Below, one piece after another: positions 17,724-25,866 of a stretch of DNA of 64,000 nt (the stretch's first letter is position 1; each line of letters begins with the position of its first letter). The notes beneath the pieces were generated by a model. That model ran no database searches. It worked only from the letters and a program-made list of their open reading frames with translations, and was not told the DNA's origin. This DNA is from Rothia mucilaginosa (lineage in GTDB: Bacteria > Actinomycetota > Actinomycetes > Actinomycetales > Micrococcaceae). Made by a program: the position numbers and the translations under genes. The stretch lies in assembly GCF_901875305.1 (NCBI RefSeq), contig NZ_CABFLY010000007.1, forward strand, positions 60,102 through 124,101. Direction: 5' to 3'.

Positions 17724-19460
17724 TTAGGCGCTCTCCCCCGCGGAGGGCAGAGGCGAAGAAGGCGCGTTCTTCACAACCGGGATGATTTGGGTGCTCGGGG
17801 CATCCTGATACTGCTTCCACAGGTTGTAACGCTCCAGTGCCACCGCACCGGCCGTCATAGCGGGCAGAATGAACGCACCCGATGAGCGGATACTCTCCGC
17901 CTGGGCCAGGATATCCAGCTTGCGGACCACACGGGTCACGTCGTGGGCATCGTAGCGGTCCTGAGCCGCAATCACCTCATTCTGCGCGGCCGTCAGGGCG
18001 GCGTCACGCAATCGCACGAAGTCACTGCGCTTATCCTTCAGCCTCTGCATATGCTGCTTGTACTCTTCGGGTAGCGCCTCACTGATTTCGTCACGGCGGG
18101 TAATGGCGGCGCACATTTCCTTCAGACGGGCATAGGTTTCGGGGTCGGTGGTGGTTTTAGCTTCGGCCTGTAGCGCATCCAAGGCGGCGGCCTGAGCAAT
18201 TTTGAGCAACTCGGGCACCGCGGTTTCTTCCTCGTGGTTGGCCCGTACGCCCAGAACCTTCACGAGCAGAGGCAGGGTGAGTCCGGGTAGCACGAGGGTG
18301 AAGAAGAGGACCGAAATCATCATGACGATAGCGTCCTGGCGAATCTGTTCGGTGCCGTTGACCACAGGAATAGACAAGGCCAGAACCAGGGTCACGAGGC
18401 CGCGCATACCTGACCAGGTCATGACGATAACTTCGGCGAAGCTTTCGGGGGCTCCCTCGTGGATGGGGTTCTTGCGTCCCGCAAGCCATATGAGGGTGAA
18501 CCAGACGAGGCGCACAAGGATGGCTGCCATCGCGACCATAGCTCCGTCGACAAAGAGACTGGTAATGCGGGTGGAGTCGGCGGTAGCAATGATGTTGCTT
18601 GCCTGCAGGCCGATGAGGCCAAAGGCCACGCCGGTCATGAGCAGCTCGATCAGCTGCCAGAAGGAGGTGGAGGAGAGGCGTTCTTCCGCTTCGAGTGCCG
18701 CCATGTACTTGGTGCTGGTGAACTGGATAGCGCCGATAACCACGGCAATAACGCCGGAGGCGTGCACGCTTTCAGCCGCGAGGTAGGCGCCGAAGGGGAT
18801 CACAAGGGTCACGGCATTGCTGGTGACCACGTCGTGGGCGCGCTGGCGCACGTAGCCGCCAAGCCAGCCGAAGACGTAGCCGATGATGACCGCGAGGATT
18901 GAACCGAGTGCAAAGTCTTTGAGGACGGAAAGCGGGTCGATGTGATGTCCGTTGGTCATGGAGTGGATTGCGGCGTGGAAGAGAACGATTGCAATAGCGT
19001 CGTTGAAGCTACCCTCGGTCTGCAGGGTGCCGATGAGTCGGCGGGGGATGCCGACGGGCTCGGCGACTGCCTCCACGGCGACGGGGTCGGGCGGGGAGAC
19101 GGCAGCGCCGACGGCTAGGGCGACGGCGATAGTCATGCCGGGCACCCACCACATGGCGGCACCGGCAATAGCCAGGGCGGAGACGAAGGTCAGCAGGACC
19201 GAGTAGAGCAGGACGGATTTCCAGCGGCGGCGCAGGGTTCCCCAGGAGAACTTGATACCAATAGCCCACAGTAGCGGCGGAAGGAAGATCGGCAGGATGA
19301 TGTCACTGTCGATGGTCAGCTCCGGACGGTTAGGGATGAAGAGCGCGGCGGCACCCAGCAGGGTCATCATGACCGGCCAGGGAAGGTTTAGACGGTCACC
19401 CACGCTGACCATGAACACGGTCGCCAGCAAAATGATGACGATGACGGAAAGATAAAGCAT
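17724..19460 (-). CDS. CPA1 family Na+/H+ antiporter
   Basis: A 578-residue antiporter of the cation:proton antiporter-1 (NhaP/NhaK) type. About twelve helices occupy residues 1-400, with the conserved SPPDPVAVEAV and GSFNDAIAIVLFHA segments that carry the transport aspartates, and TWSGMRGLVTLVLALSIP near the end of the membrane domain. A cytoplasmic helical tail of about 160 residues follows. It exports Na+ (possibly K+) in exchange for protons. Monocistronic on the minus strand. Confidence 0.92.
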   Translation of the reverse strand: MLYLSVIVIILLATVFMVSVGDRLNLPWPVMMTLLGAAALFIPNRPELTIDSDIILPIFLPPLLWAIGIKFSWGTLRRRWKSVLLYSVLLTFVSALAIAGAAMWWVPGMTIAVALAVGAAVSPPDPVAVEAVAEPVGIPRRLIGTLQTEGSFNDAIAIVLFHAAIHSMTNGHHIDPLSVLKDFALGSILAVIIGYVFGWLGGYVRQRAHDVVTSNAVTLVIPFGAYLAAESVHASGVIAVVIGAIQFTSTKYMAALEAEERLSSTSFWQLIELLMTGVAFGLIGLQASNIIATADSTRITSLFVDGAMVAMAAILVRLVWFTLIWLAGRKNPIHEGAPESFAEVIVMTWSGMRGLVTLVLALSIPVVNGTEQIRQDAIVMMISVLFFTLVLPGLTLPLLVKVLGVRANHEEETAVPELLKIAQAAALDALQAEAKTTTDPETYARLKEMCAAITRRDEISEALPEEYKQHMQRLKDKRSDFVRLRDAALTAAQNEVIAAQDRYDAHDVTRVVRKLDILAQAESIRSSGAFILPAMTAGAVALERYNLWKQYQDAPSTQIIPVVKNAPSSPLPSAGESA

Positions 19461-19615
19461 TGGTCCGGTATTGTTCCTTTCGCACGGCTAGGTTCAGTCG
19501 GCTATATCTACTACTCTACCGGAGGGCGATACACGGCTTTTGGGGTGAGGTGATTCTGGCGCTCATATCCCCCTTTTCTTTCACCTTACAGCCCAATACC
19601 CAATACGGAATATAT

Positions 19616-19663
19616 AGTTTCCCCTAGGCACCTCTGTTTAGCATGAGGCACCTAGGGGAAACT
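19616..19663 (-). terminator. hairpin terminator downstream of the Cys-rich protein gene
   Basis: AGTTTCCCCTAGG at 19616-19628 pairs with its exact complement ending at 19663, plus CCTC/GAGG inside. It lies between the Cys-rich protein gene and the antiporter gene, both leftward. Confidence 0.75.
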
Positions 19664-19708
19664 TTCTATATTTAGAATATATTGCTCGAGGAGAGCTGCT
19701 TTGGTGGG

Positions 19709-20602
19709 CTACTTAGAGCCGCAACCACCAGCACCGCATCCACAGCCACCAGCGGGAGCTTCTTCAGCAACGGGTTCAGGCTCGTCGTGGCCACCGCAGC
19801 ACCCGCCCTCACCGTGGGAGTGGCCGTGGCCCTCAGCCTCAGCGGAGGAACCGCATCCACCGTCACCGCAACCACAACCACCGGAGGAAGGCTCCTCGTG
19901 GCCGCCGCATCCACCCGAGCCGCAGCCACAGCCGCCGCCCACGGAGCCGCATGCAGAGCCGCGGGCTTCGCGGTGACCCATCAGATCAACACCCAGGTCG
20001 GAAAGATAACGCAGGTAGCCGGCGAGGGCATCGCGCCCACCGGTACCGGAGATAACGATGCCGCCGTGACGCAGAGACTTCAGAATCTCGTTGACCATGG
20101 GCCACTGCTCAATATCGTCGGTAATGGTAATGGCGCTGACCACGTGCATTGCGAGGGAAGTCAGCGAGCGCAGGGACTGCTCGTAGCCCTCGGGCAGGTG
20201 AATCACCTTAGAGGGGGCAGCCAGGCGCAGAATCGACAGCACACGCATGAGCATCATGGGCACTGCGTTCTTCGGCAGGAGCACGGTCACACCAACAGCA
20301 GGGGAAGCGGCAATGCGCTCAATAGCTTCGGCCAGTTCCTCAGAGTCGATGTCGCGGGAGATGTCAAGAACGTCGTAGGAGTCCACGGCGATGGAGCGAG
20401 TGCCTAGAGCGTCGGCAAGTTCCTCGTTCTCGGTGTGGACTGCAATCATGTTGCGGAATTCGTTGCGGCGTACGACGGAGGCAGCTTCGATGAGGGCGAA
20501 GTCCTGGCCCTCCCCGTCCACCAGGAGGGTGTGGATCTCATCGCGGGTCAGGGGCTGTTCGGAGCCTGCCCGCTCGATTAGTTCAGAAAATGCATTGCTC
20601 AT
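19709..20602 (-). CDS. BioB-like protein lacking iron-sulfur cysteines, with Cys/His-rich tail
   Basis: A 297-residue protein. Residues about 15-50 (LTRDEIHTLLVDG...ASVVRRNEFRNM) resemble the N-terminal helices of biotin synthase-type radical SAM proteins, and the segment around LMRVLSILRLAAPSKVIHLP resembles the end of that barrel. The CxxxCxxC cluster motif is absent, so radical SAM chemistry is not expected. Residues 216-297 form a low-complexity tail with 12 Cys and 5 His, including three copies of GGCGCGxGGCG and one GHGHSHGEGGCCGGH, a metal-binding-type composition. The start at 20602 is preferred over 20656. The BioB link is my inference from pattern only. Confidence 0.6.
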   Translation of the reverse strand: MSNAFSELIERAGSEQPLTRDEIHTLLVDGEGQDFALIEAASVVRRNEFRNMIAVHTENEELADALGTRSIAVDSYDVLDISRDIDSEELAEAIERIAASPAVGVTVLLPKNAVPMMLMRVLSILRLAAPSKVIHLPEGYEQSLRSLTSLAMHVVSAITITDDIEQWPMVNEILKSLRHGGIVISGTGGRDALAGYLRYLSDLGVDLMGHREARGSACGSVGGGCGCGSGGCGGHEEPSSGGCGCGDGGCGSSAEAEGHGHSHGEGGCCGGHDEPEPVAEEAPAGGCGCGAGGCGSK

Positions 20603-20882
20603 AACGGCTATTAAACACCCGCGCGCTATAAGTGCGCTCGCAAGGTTCCCCTGCATTGGCGGTTTTTAGGGGCTTTAAACGCATTTTTATGCCCAGAGCG
20701 TGGTATGTCTCGCGCTACCTATATTCTTAAGTGCACCTAATATTGAAGTTGCTTATAGAACGCGAAACATTTATCTCTCAACCGTGAGAATCACCAATTA
20801 TTACGATGCTTCTCTCGCATGATTTACGCTTTTCCTGTTTTCCAGTCGGCGCATGATGTCGGGGGCAGTACATCAAACACCC

Positions 20883-20888
20883 TAAAAT
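20883..20888 (+). promoter_or_regulatory. candidate -10 element for leaderless tetR
   Basis: TAAAAT ends 6 bp before the GTG start codon at 20895, a spacing that would start the transcript at or very near the start codon. Leaderless mRNAs are common in actinobacteria. No good -35 is visible. Confidence 0.4.
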
Positions 20889-20894
20889 AGAGAT

Positions 20895-21497
20895 GTGGTA
20901 CTTTCCCGTGAAAAGATTCTAGATACCGCCTACGAGGTCTTGGCGACCTACGGCCTGGCGGACCTTTCGATGCGCCGACTCGCTCAGGAGCTTCACGTGG
21001 CTCCCGGCGCCTTGTACTACCACGTGAAGAACAAGCAGCAACTGCTCATCCTGCTGGCGGACTATATCTTGGCCCGCGCCCCGAAGTCGATGTATGAAGA
21101 GGCTGAGCCGACGGTAGAGGCCGTGCGCGCTTCCATGATTCGTCGCGGTGACACGCTCTTCTCGTTGCTGTACCCCATCCGTGAGTGCCCCGAGGTGGTC
21201 CGTCTAAGCTTGACTCTGCACCCGCGGGAGCTGAAGCCGGTGGTGGCTATGGCTCACGAATTTCAGTCGCTGGGCATGGGTCACGCGGAGGCGTTGCGCC
21301 GTGCCCGTCTGCTGACCCACACCGCACTGAGTCTGGTGGAAGAGTACCAGACGTTGCCGCTCATTTCTCCTCAGGAGGCGGTAGCTAGCGGCGATGTTCC
21401 GCTCATCGAGAATGCTTTTAACCGTTATCGCAGGGATTTGCAGTCGGCTATTGACGTGATGATGGTCGTGCAGCCCCCGTACGTTCAGGAGAGCTAA
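20895..21497 (+). CDS. TetR family transcriptional regulator
   Basis: A 200-residue TetR-type regulator with MRRLAQELHVAPGALYYHVKN-like helix-turn-helix (about residues 24-45) and a helical ligand-binding domain resembling TetR class C-terminal domains. It is divergent from the Cys-rich BioB-like gene, separated by about 290 bp, so that gene is the likely target. Start is GTG with no clear ribosome binding site. Ligand unknown. Confidence 0.85.
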   Translation: MVLSREKILDTAYEVLATYGLADLSMRRLAQELHVAPGALYYHVKNKQQLLILLADYILARAPKSMYEEAEPTVEAVRASMIRRGDTLFSLLYPIRECPEVVRLSLTLHPRELKPVVAMAHEFQSLGMGHAEALRRARLLTHTALSLVEEYQTLPLISPQEAVASGDVPLIENAFNRYRRDLQSAIDVMMVVQPPYVQES

Positions 21498-21532
21498 CCC
21501 TCGTATTTGCTTTCTCAGCATCTATTGTGCAG

Positions 21533-21561
21533 GCCCCGCATCGTTATGGTGCGGGGCTTTT
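21533..21561 (+). terminator. intrinsic terminator after tetR
   Basis: GCCCCGCA and TGCGGGGC around a 9-nt loop, followed by TTTT. Confidence 0.9.
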
Positions 21562-21663
21562 GCGTTGTGTTTCGCCTCCCGTGGCGTGACACGGTATCCG
21601 AGTGTTTACTGTCGGCACCGCCCCAAAACCGCTCATGACTCGAGCCGGGTGGCCCTTCTGCCG

Positions 21664-21690
21664 TAGTCTAGAGGGGATACCTCTAGACTA
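21664..21690. promoter_or_regulatory. perfect inverted repeat upstream of galK
   Basis: TAGTCTAGAGG at 21664-21674 and its exact complement at 21680-21690 with a 5-bp spacer, 84 bp before the galK start. Size and symmetry suit an operator for a sugar-responsive repressor; a hairpin in the leader is the alternative. Confidence 0.5.
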
Positions 21691-21773
21691 TGTTGCGCGT
21701 TCCGGGCGCATTCGGCGCAAAGAGGTACCGCACAGATTCCGTATGCCCTGCGGGGCGCAAGCGAGGTGTCCCG

Positions 21774-23171
21774 ATGTCCATGACCGCTACCGCCCAGTGG
21801 GCGGCCTTCCCCAGCCACAGCGCGGAGATTGCCCGCGTCCGTGAGGAGTTTATTACCGCCTACGGCTATGAGCCGGACGGCGTGTGGTCGGCGCCGGGCC
21901 GCCTGAACCTGCTGGGCGAGTACATTGATTTTCTGGGGGGCTCGTGTTTGCCGATGCCTCTGCCCTACCGCACATATATTGCGGGTGCTCTGCGCCGTGA
22001 TGGGGTGCTGCGCGCTTCCTCGCTGCAGATGCCGGGGGATGAGCGCACGGTGGTGGTGCGTGATATTCAGCCTGGTCATTTGAAGGGTTGGTTCACGTAT
22101 GTGGCGGGCGTGGCTTGGGCGATGAATCAGGAGGGCGGACGCGACATCATGCTCCCCGACGCGTTCGGAGCGGACCTTCTTATCAATTCCCGTGTTCCGG
22201 TGGGTGGTGGTTTGTCTTCTTCGGCGGCTTTGGAGTGTTCGACGGCGCTTGCGTTGCTTGAGCTTTCTTGCCCTTTGCGTCCGGACTGTCCGGAAACAGA
22301 TGAGGCGGCGGCTGATAATGATGATCTGCGGGCCCGTCTGGCTCAGGTGTGTATTACGGCTGAGAATAAGGTGGCTGGTGCGCAGACGGGTGGCCTGGAT
22401 CAGACGGCTTCGTTGCGTTCGCATCCGGAGCAGGCATTGGTGATTGATTTTCGAGACTTTTCGATTGAGCCGGTGCGGGTGGATATTGCCCAGCACGGTC
22501 TGAGCTTTTTGGTGATTGATACGAACACCCCGCACGAGCTGACGGACGGTGGATTCACGGCGCGGCGCGCGGCCTCTGAGGCGTGTGCTGAGGCCTTGGG
22601 CTTGCATTTTCTGCGTGATGCTCTGCCTGAGGATCTTTCGTGTGAGGGCATGGATGCGCGTTCCGCGAAGGCTTGGCGTGCCGAGCTGGTGGATTCTTCG
22701 GTGAACCGTGCCCTGGATGCTTTGGAGGATTCGGGGCGTCCTTGTTTGTTCCCGCGCGGCTGGGTGCGTCATGCTTTTCACGATATGACGTTGGTGGGTC
22801 GTGCGAGCTATCTTCTGCAACATGCTGATGAGCTGGGCTTGGTGGCTTTCAATGAGGCTGGCCGTATCTTTACGGAGTCGTTTGTATCGATGCGCGATGA
22901 GCTGTGTGTTTCTCGCCCGGAGATTGACGAGGCGGTGCGTGTGTGCCTGGAGTATGGGGCGTTGGGTGCGCGCATTGTGGGCGGTGGTTTTGGTGGTGCG
23001 GTGATGGCGCTCATCTCGACCGAGCGCCTGGAGGAGGCGGCTCAGGCGGTTGCGACGAGTTATGCGCTGCACGGCTATGCGGCCCCGCGGTTTTTGCCGA
23101 TGACGGCGGGTTTTGCGGCTTCGCATGACTGGTCGGCGGCGGCCGATATGACCGATATTCCTGTGAATTAG
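21774..23171 (+). CDS. galK: galactokinase (GHMP kinase)
   Basis: A 465-residue GHMP kinase with the galactokinase layout. The first motif is APGRLNLLGEYIDFLGG (40-56) where the family normally has GEHTDY, so the sugar-binding His and Thr are replaced by Tyr and Ile. The ATP-binding PVGGGLSSSAA is at 142-152, the catalytic Asp in GGLDQ at 209, and the third motif GGGFGGAVMALI near the end. It phosphorylates galactose at C1 in the Leloir pathway if the altered motif keeps that specificity. The ATG at 21774 has AGGTG upstream. galT and galE are not nearby. Confidence 0.85.
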   Translation: MSMTATAQWAAFPSHSAEIARVREEFITAYGYEPDGVWSAPGRLNLLGEYIDFLGGSCLPMPLPYRTYIAGALRRDGVLRASSLQMPGDERTVVVRDIQPGHLKGWFTYVAGVAWAMNQEGGRDIMLPDAFGADLLINSRVPVGGGLSSSAALECSTALALLELSCPLRPDCPETDEAAADNDDLRARLAQVCITAENKVAGAQTGGLDQTASLRSHPEQALVIDFRDFSIEPVRVDIAQHGLSFLVIDTNTPHELTDGGFTARRAASEACAEALGLHFLRDALPEDLSCEGMDARSAKAWRAELVDSSVNRALDALEDSGRPCLFPRGWVRHAFHDMTLVGRASYLLQHADELGLVAFNEAGRIFTESFVSMRDELCVSRPEIDEAVRVCLEYGALGARIVGGGFGGAVMALISTERLEEAAQAVATSYALHGYAAPRFLPMTAGFAASHDWSAAADMTDIPVN

Positions 23172-23587
23172 GTGCTTGCGAGGTGTCTTCGTCGCGGTTG
23201 GTGTTGAGGCTCGCGGGAGCCCCGTTTTTCGGGTATTAGCCCGTCCTGTAGATAGGTATAGCGGTGTTGAACGCTATTCTTATCTGAAAGTTTCCTGCGA
23301 GTTTTATCTCGCCGCTTCGCTCCCTCGCATCACAATAACCTCTGGATAAGCCACAATTATTCTGTTGGCGATTAAGAAATAATTCTCCGCGTTAAAACCT
23401 GGTTTTTAGCACTTTCCCGCGTGGGTAAACTTATCGAGAAGGTCAGCCCGTGAACCGTAAAGTTCCACCGCGGCACCCGCCCAGCGAGGTAAGCAGCAGG
23501 CCCCTTCGCCTATCGCATTCCAGTTCCCTCGCGAATTTGGAATATCCCTCATTTGAGAGCGCGCAAACGCGCAGAGAGGAGACCCTC
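23172..23587. other. intergenic region, galK terminator and promoter of small protein
   Basis: This 416-bp gap contains a small hairpin with T-run (GGCTC-GCGG-GAGCC then TTTTT, about 23215-23235) that may end galK transcription, then an AT-rich tract (about 23330-23410) likely to hold the promoter of the downstream gene. A longer in-frame start at 23450 exists but lacks a good binding site. Nothing else seen. Confidence 0.45.
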
Positions 23588-23791
23588 GTGGGCCTCGACA
23601 TCTTCAAGGACGCTGTTGAGCAGAACCTCGGCAAGGTCAAGGAAGCCGTTGAACACGGTCTGGATAAGGCTCAGGAGACGATTAACGACAAGGCTGGTAA
23701 AGACGTCGTGAGCAATGAGCACATTGCAAAGGTTGAGGACGTCATCAACAGCAAGATTGACGAAGTTTCTCAGAAGCTCGGCGACAAGTAA
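23588..23791 (+). CDS. small MT0933/Rv0909-like helical protein
   Basis: A 67-residue, highly charged, helical protein (MGLDIFKDAVEQNLGK at the start), with GTG at 23588 behind GAGAGGAG. Composition, size and repeated DKAxExI/VKEAV-type heptads match the MT0933-like (PF14013-type) family, annotated as putative antitoxins in mycobacteria. No toxin gene is adjacent, so a toxin-antitoxin role is not supported here; a stress-induced CsbD-like protein is an alternative. Confidence 0.65.
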   Translation: MGLDIFKDAVEQNLGKVKEAVEHGLDKAQETINDKAGKDVVSNEHIAKVEDVINSKIDEVSQKLGDK

Positions 23792-23819
23792 GCTTCGTTC
23801 CGCATTTTGCGGTTATTTC

Positions 23820-23950
23820 GGGATTCCACGTATGGAATCCCCCGGTTCTCCAGGGTATTGAGCTCCGCATGATTGGGGCTTACAGCCCTGGAGAGCCCTT
23901 CTGTTCGGATGCAGTTGAGCACCACCGCATCCGGTGGGCGGCTTTTTTGG
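23820..23950 (+). ncRNA. structured RNA element ending in an intrinsic terminator
   Basis: Three elements in a row: a perfect 9-bp hairpin with CGTA loop (23820-23841), a 9-bp stem TCTCCAGGG/CCCTGGAGA (23847-23855 with 23886-23894) enclosing a smaller AGCTCC/GGGGCT stem, and a terminator CCACCG/CGGTGG followed by a six-T run (23922-23948). It may be a structured 3' UTR of the small protein gene or a separate small RNA. Confidence 0.45.
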
Positions 23951-24363
23951 CGGGTCGTCCCCTCTAGTTTTTCACTCAACCTCCAATGGTGGGGTTTCCA
24001 CCTCGTTTCGGGTGCTTCCCATCGATGCTGTACCCGAGGCATCACTCAGCAGCGGCATGTTTATGCCATGTATCGCTCTCCTTCTCATCTCTCACTCTCA
24101 CAGGTACTCGCGATGTCTCGCGCTCTGTGCACGCCCCGCGTTCCCTACCCATTCGGTTTGGAGCACGGGGCGTGCGCCGTTAACACTTCCGCTTTCCTGT
24201 TTGTTGGTAATCATTCGTCGGCAGAAGTTCCCCTTTAGAAAATCCGTAAGCTCAATTCTGCTGGCCGGGATATGCTTTAAGCGGTAAGTATTAGCGCGCC
24301 CGGGCTGGGTTTTCCCTCGTGGTTCACACGATTTGTCCGGCGCATCCAACACACGGAGGAACG
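23951..24363. other. intergenic region before mycoredoxin gene
   Basis: About 410 bp without a supported gene. It includes a long-range inverted repeat GCACGCCCCG (from 24128) with CGGGGCGTGC (to 24174). The promoter for the downstream mrx-aroE pair must lie here. Confidence 0.4.
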
Positions 24364-24684
24364 ATGCTCGAACGTCAGCAGTCCAGCCAGGAACAGGCCC
24401 GCGAAGTGATGAAGAACGGCGGTGTTGTTATTTATTGGCGTCCCGGTTGCCCTTATTGCGAGGCTCTGGATTCTAAGCTGGGCGAGCTCGGTGACCACGC
24501 TACCTGGGTTAATATCTGGGAGGATTCGCAGGCTGAGGAGCATGTCAAGGCGCTTAACGAGGGCAACGCCATTGTGCCTACGGTTGATACCGGCGATACC
24601 CACTTCGTGGTGGCTGACTTGGTGAGCCGTAATAAGGTGAAGAAGCTGATTGAGAATACTCTCGATTCCGGTAGCGAGGCTTAA
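24364..24684 (+). CDS. mycoredoxin/glutaredoxin-like protein
   Basis: A 106-residue thioredoxin-fold protein with the active site CPYC at 29-32 inside IYWRPGCPYCEAL and the cis-proline in IVPTVDTGD. This matches mycoredoxin, which uses mycothiol to reduce mixed disulfides in actinobacteria. The ATG at 24364 follows GGAGGA; a frame extension to 24319 is unlikely. It ends one base before the start of the shikimate dehydrogenase gene, so the two are co-translated. Confidence 0.88.
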   Translation: MLERQQSSQEQAREVMKNGGVVIYWRPGCPYCEALDSKLGELGDHATWVNIWEDSQAEEHVKALNEGNAIVPTVDTGDTHFVVADLVSRNKVKKLIENTLDSGSEA

Positions 24685-24685
24685 G

Positions 24686-25504
24686 ATGGGTCGTCCTCCG
24701 CTAAATCGCGATACGACTGTTTGCATTTCTCTATCGGGCCGCCCGTCGAACCACGGTATTAAGTTCCACAATTACCTGTATGAGAAGCATGGGCTCGATT
24801 ACCTGTATAAGGCGATGACTACCACCGATATTGAGGGTGCTATCGCCGGTGTGCGTGCTTTGGGTATTCGTGGCTGCTCGGTGTCGATGCCCTTCAAGCA
24901 GGCGGTAATTCCCCTGGTGGACGACCTGGACCACTCGGCTGCGGTGATTGGTGCAGTGAACACTATTGTGAACACTGACGGCTTTCTGAAAGCCTACAAC
25001 ACTGATGTGATTGCGGTGGCTTCGCTGTTGCGTTCACACAACGTGGATCCTTCTCTGCCCTTCCTGCTGCGTGGGTCGGGCGGTATGGCCGCCGCTGTGG
25101 CCGGTGCCTTCTTTGATGCTGGTTTTGCGCAGGGCATGATTATTGCGCGTAATGAGCAGACCGGTCCGGCTTTGGCTGCGTGCTATGAGTATGCGTGGGC
25201 CCCGGAGGTGGGTAAGTTGCGCGCACCGATTCTGGTGAACGTGACCCCGATTGGCATGGCTGGTGGTGAGGAGAGCGAGGAACTGGCTTTCCCGGAGGAA
25301 ACTATCGCTGAGGCTCAGGTGGTCTTTGATGTGGTGGCCATGCCCGTTGAGACTCCGTTGATTCGTGCGGCTCGTGCGGCGGGTAAGGAAGTGATTCACG
25401 GCGGCGAGGTGATTGCCTTGCAGGCTGCTGAGCAGTTCCGTCTGTACACCGGTGTGGAGCTCACTCCTGAGGAGGTTGAGGAGGCGGAGGCTCAGGCGAA
25501 CTAG
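24686..25504 (+). CDS. aroE: shikimate dehydrogenase-like protein
   Basis: A 272-residue AroE-family enzyme. Substrate-binding SLSGRPSNHG (15-24), the catalytic Lys71 in SMPFK, Asn92 in AVNT and Asp107 in YNTD are present, with a nucleotide-binding GSGGMAAAVAGAF loop. It reduces 3-dehydroshikimate to shikimate with NADPH, although actinobacteria often have several AroE homologues and this one could be a quinate/shikimate or related enzyme. Start ATG at 24686 lies just after the mycoredoxin stop. The C-terminus is Glu-rich. Confidence 0.85.
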   Translation: MGRPPLNRDTTVCISLSGRPSNHGIKFHNYLYEKHGLDYLYKAMTTTDIEGAIAGVRALGIRGCSVSMPFKQAVIPLVDDLDHSAAVIGAVNTIVNTDGFLKAYNTDVIAVASLLRSHNVDPSLPFLLRGSGGMAAAVAGAFFDAGFAQGMIIARNEQTGPALAACYEYAWAPEVGKLRAPILVNVTPIGMAGGEESEELAFPEETIAEAQVVFDVVAMPVETPLIRAARAAGKEVIHGGEVIALQAAEQFRLYTGVELTPEEVEEAEAQAN

Positions 25505-25550
25505 TTTTGCACCCACCGCTTCTTCGTCCCGTAAGGGGCGCGACGTACGG

Positions 25551-25620
25551 AGGGCCTGGAAGGACAAATCCTTCCGGGCCCTCTTGGTTTTATCCGGCGC
25601 TTTGCGCCGGGGAATTTTTT
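25551..25620 (+). terminator. tandem intrinsic terminators after aroE
   Basis: First a 14-bp inverted repeat AGGGCCTGGAAGGA with its near-complement (25551-25582) followed by CTTGGTTTT, then CCGGCGC-TTT-GCGCCGG (25594-25610) followed by a six-T run. Confidence 0.92.
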
Positions 25621-25813
25621 GTAATTACACACAGCCTGGTACTTAAGGTTTTCCACGTCTGTGGAGAAATCTGGGGAAAACTCTTACACCGATGTAATTC
25701 ATGCGGTGTGATTCGACTGTTTTAGCCTGTATCCACAGGTTTTAAACATCTACTCACACTCATGGAATTACACGAATGTAGTTATGCACAGTGTGGAAAA
25801 CCTCTGTGGATAA
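25620..25813. other. AT-rich intergenic region with DnaA-box cluster
   Basis: Between aroE and the rhomboid gene. Two strong DnaA boxes are present: TTATGCACA at 25782-25790 and TGTGGATAA (consensus, minus strand) at 25805-25813. Near matches: TTTTCCACG 25649-25657, TGTGGAGAA 25660-25668, GTATCCACA 25729-25737 and TGTGGAAAA 25792-25800. The palindrome TGTAATTACA, also found at oriC, begins at 25620. This could be a DnaA-titration site or a DnaA-regulated region about 17 kb from oriC. Confidence 0.55.
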
Positions 25814-25866
25814 CCTGCTCTCGTGGCGAATTTCCTCGGGTCTGAGGCTCAGTATCGGCCGTTGAG

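Noticed and set aside
21633..23126. 497-residue minus-strand frame antisense to galK
   Set aside because: Arg/His/Thr-rich composition of an antisense frame; galK has all GHMP motifs.
23588..23791. Toxin-antitoxin system at the MT0933-like gene
   Set aside because: The family name suggests an antitoxin, but no toxin gene lies on either side, so only the small protein is reported.
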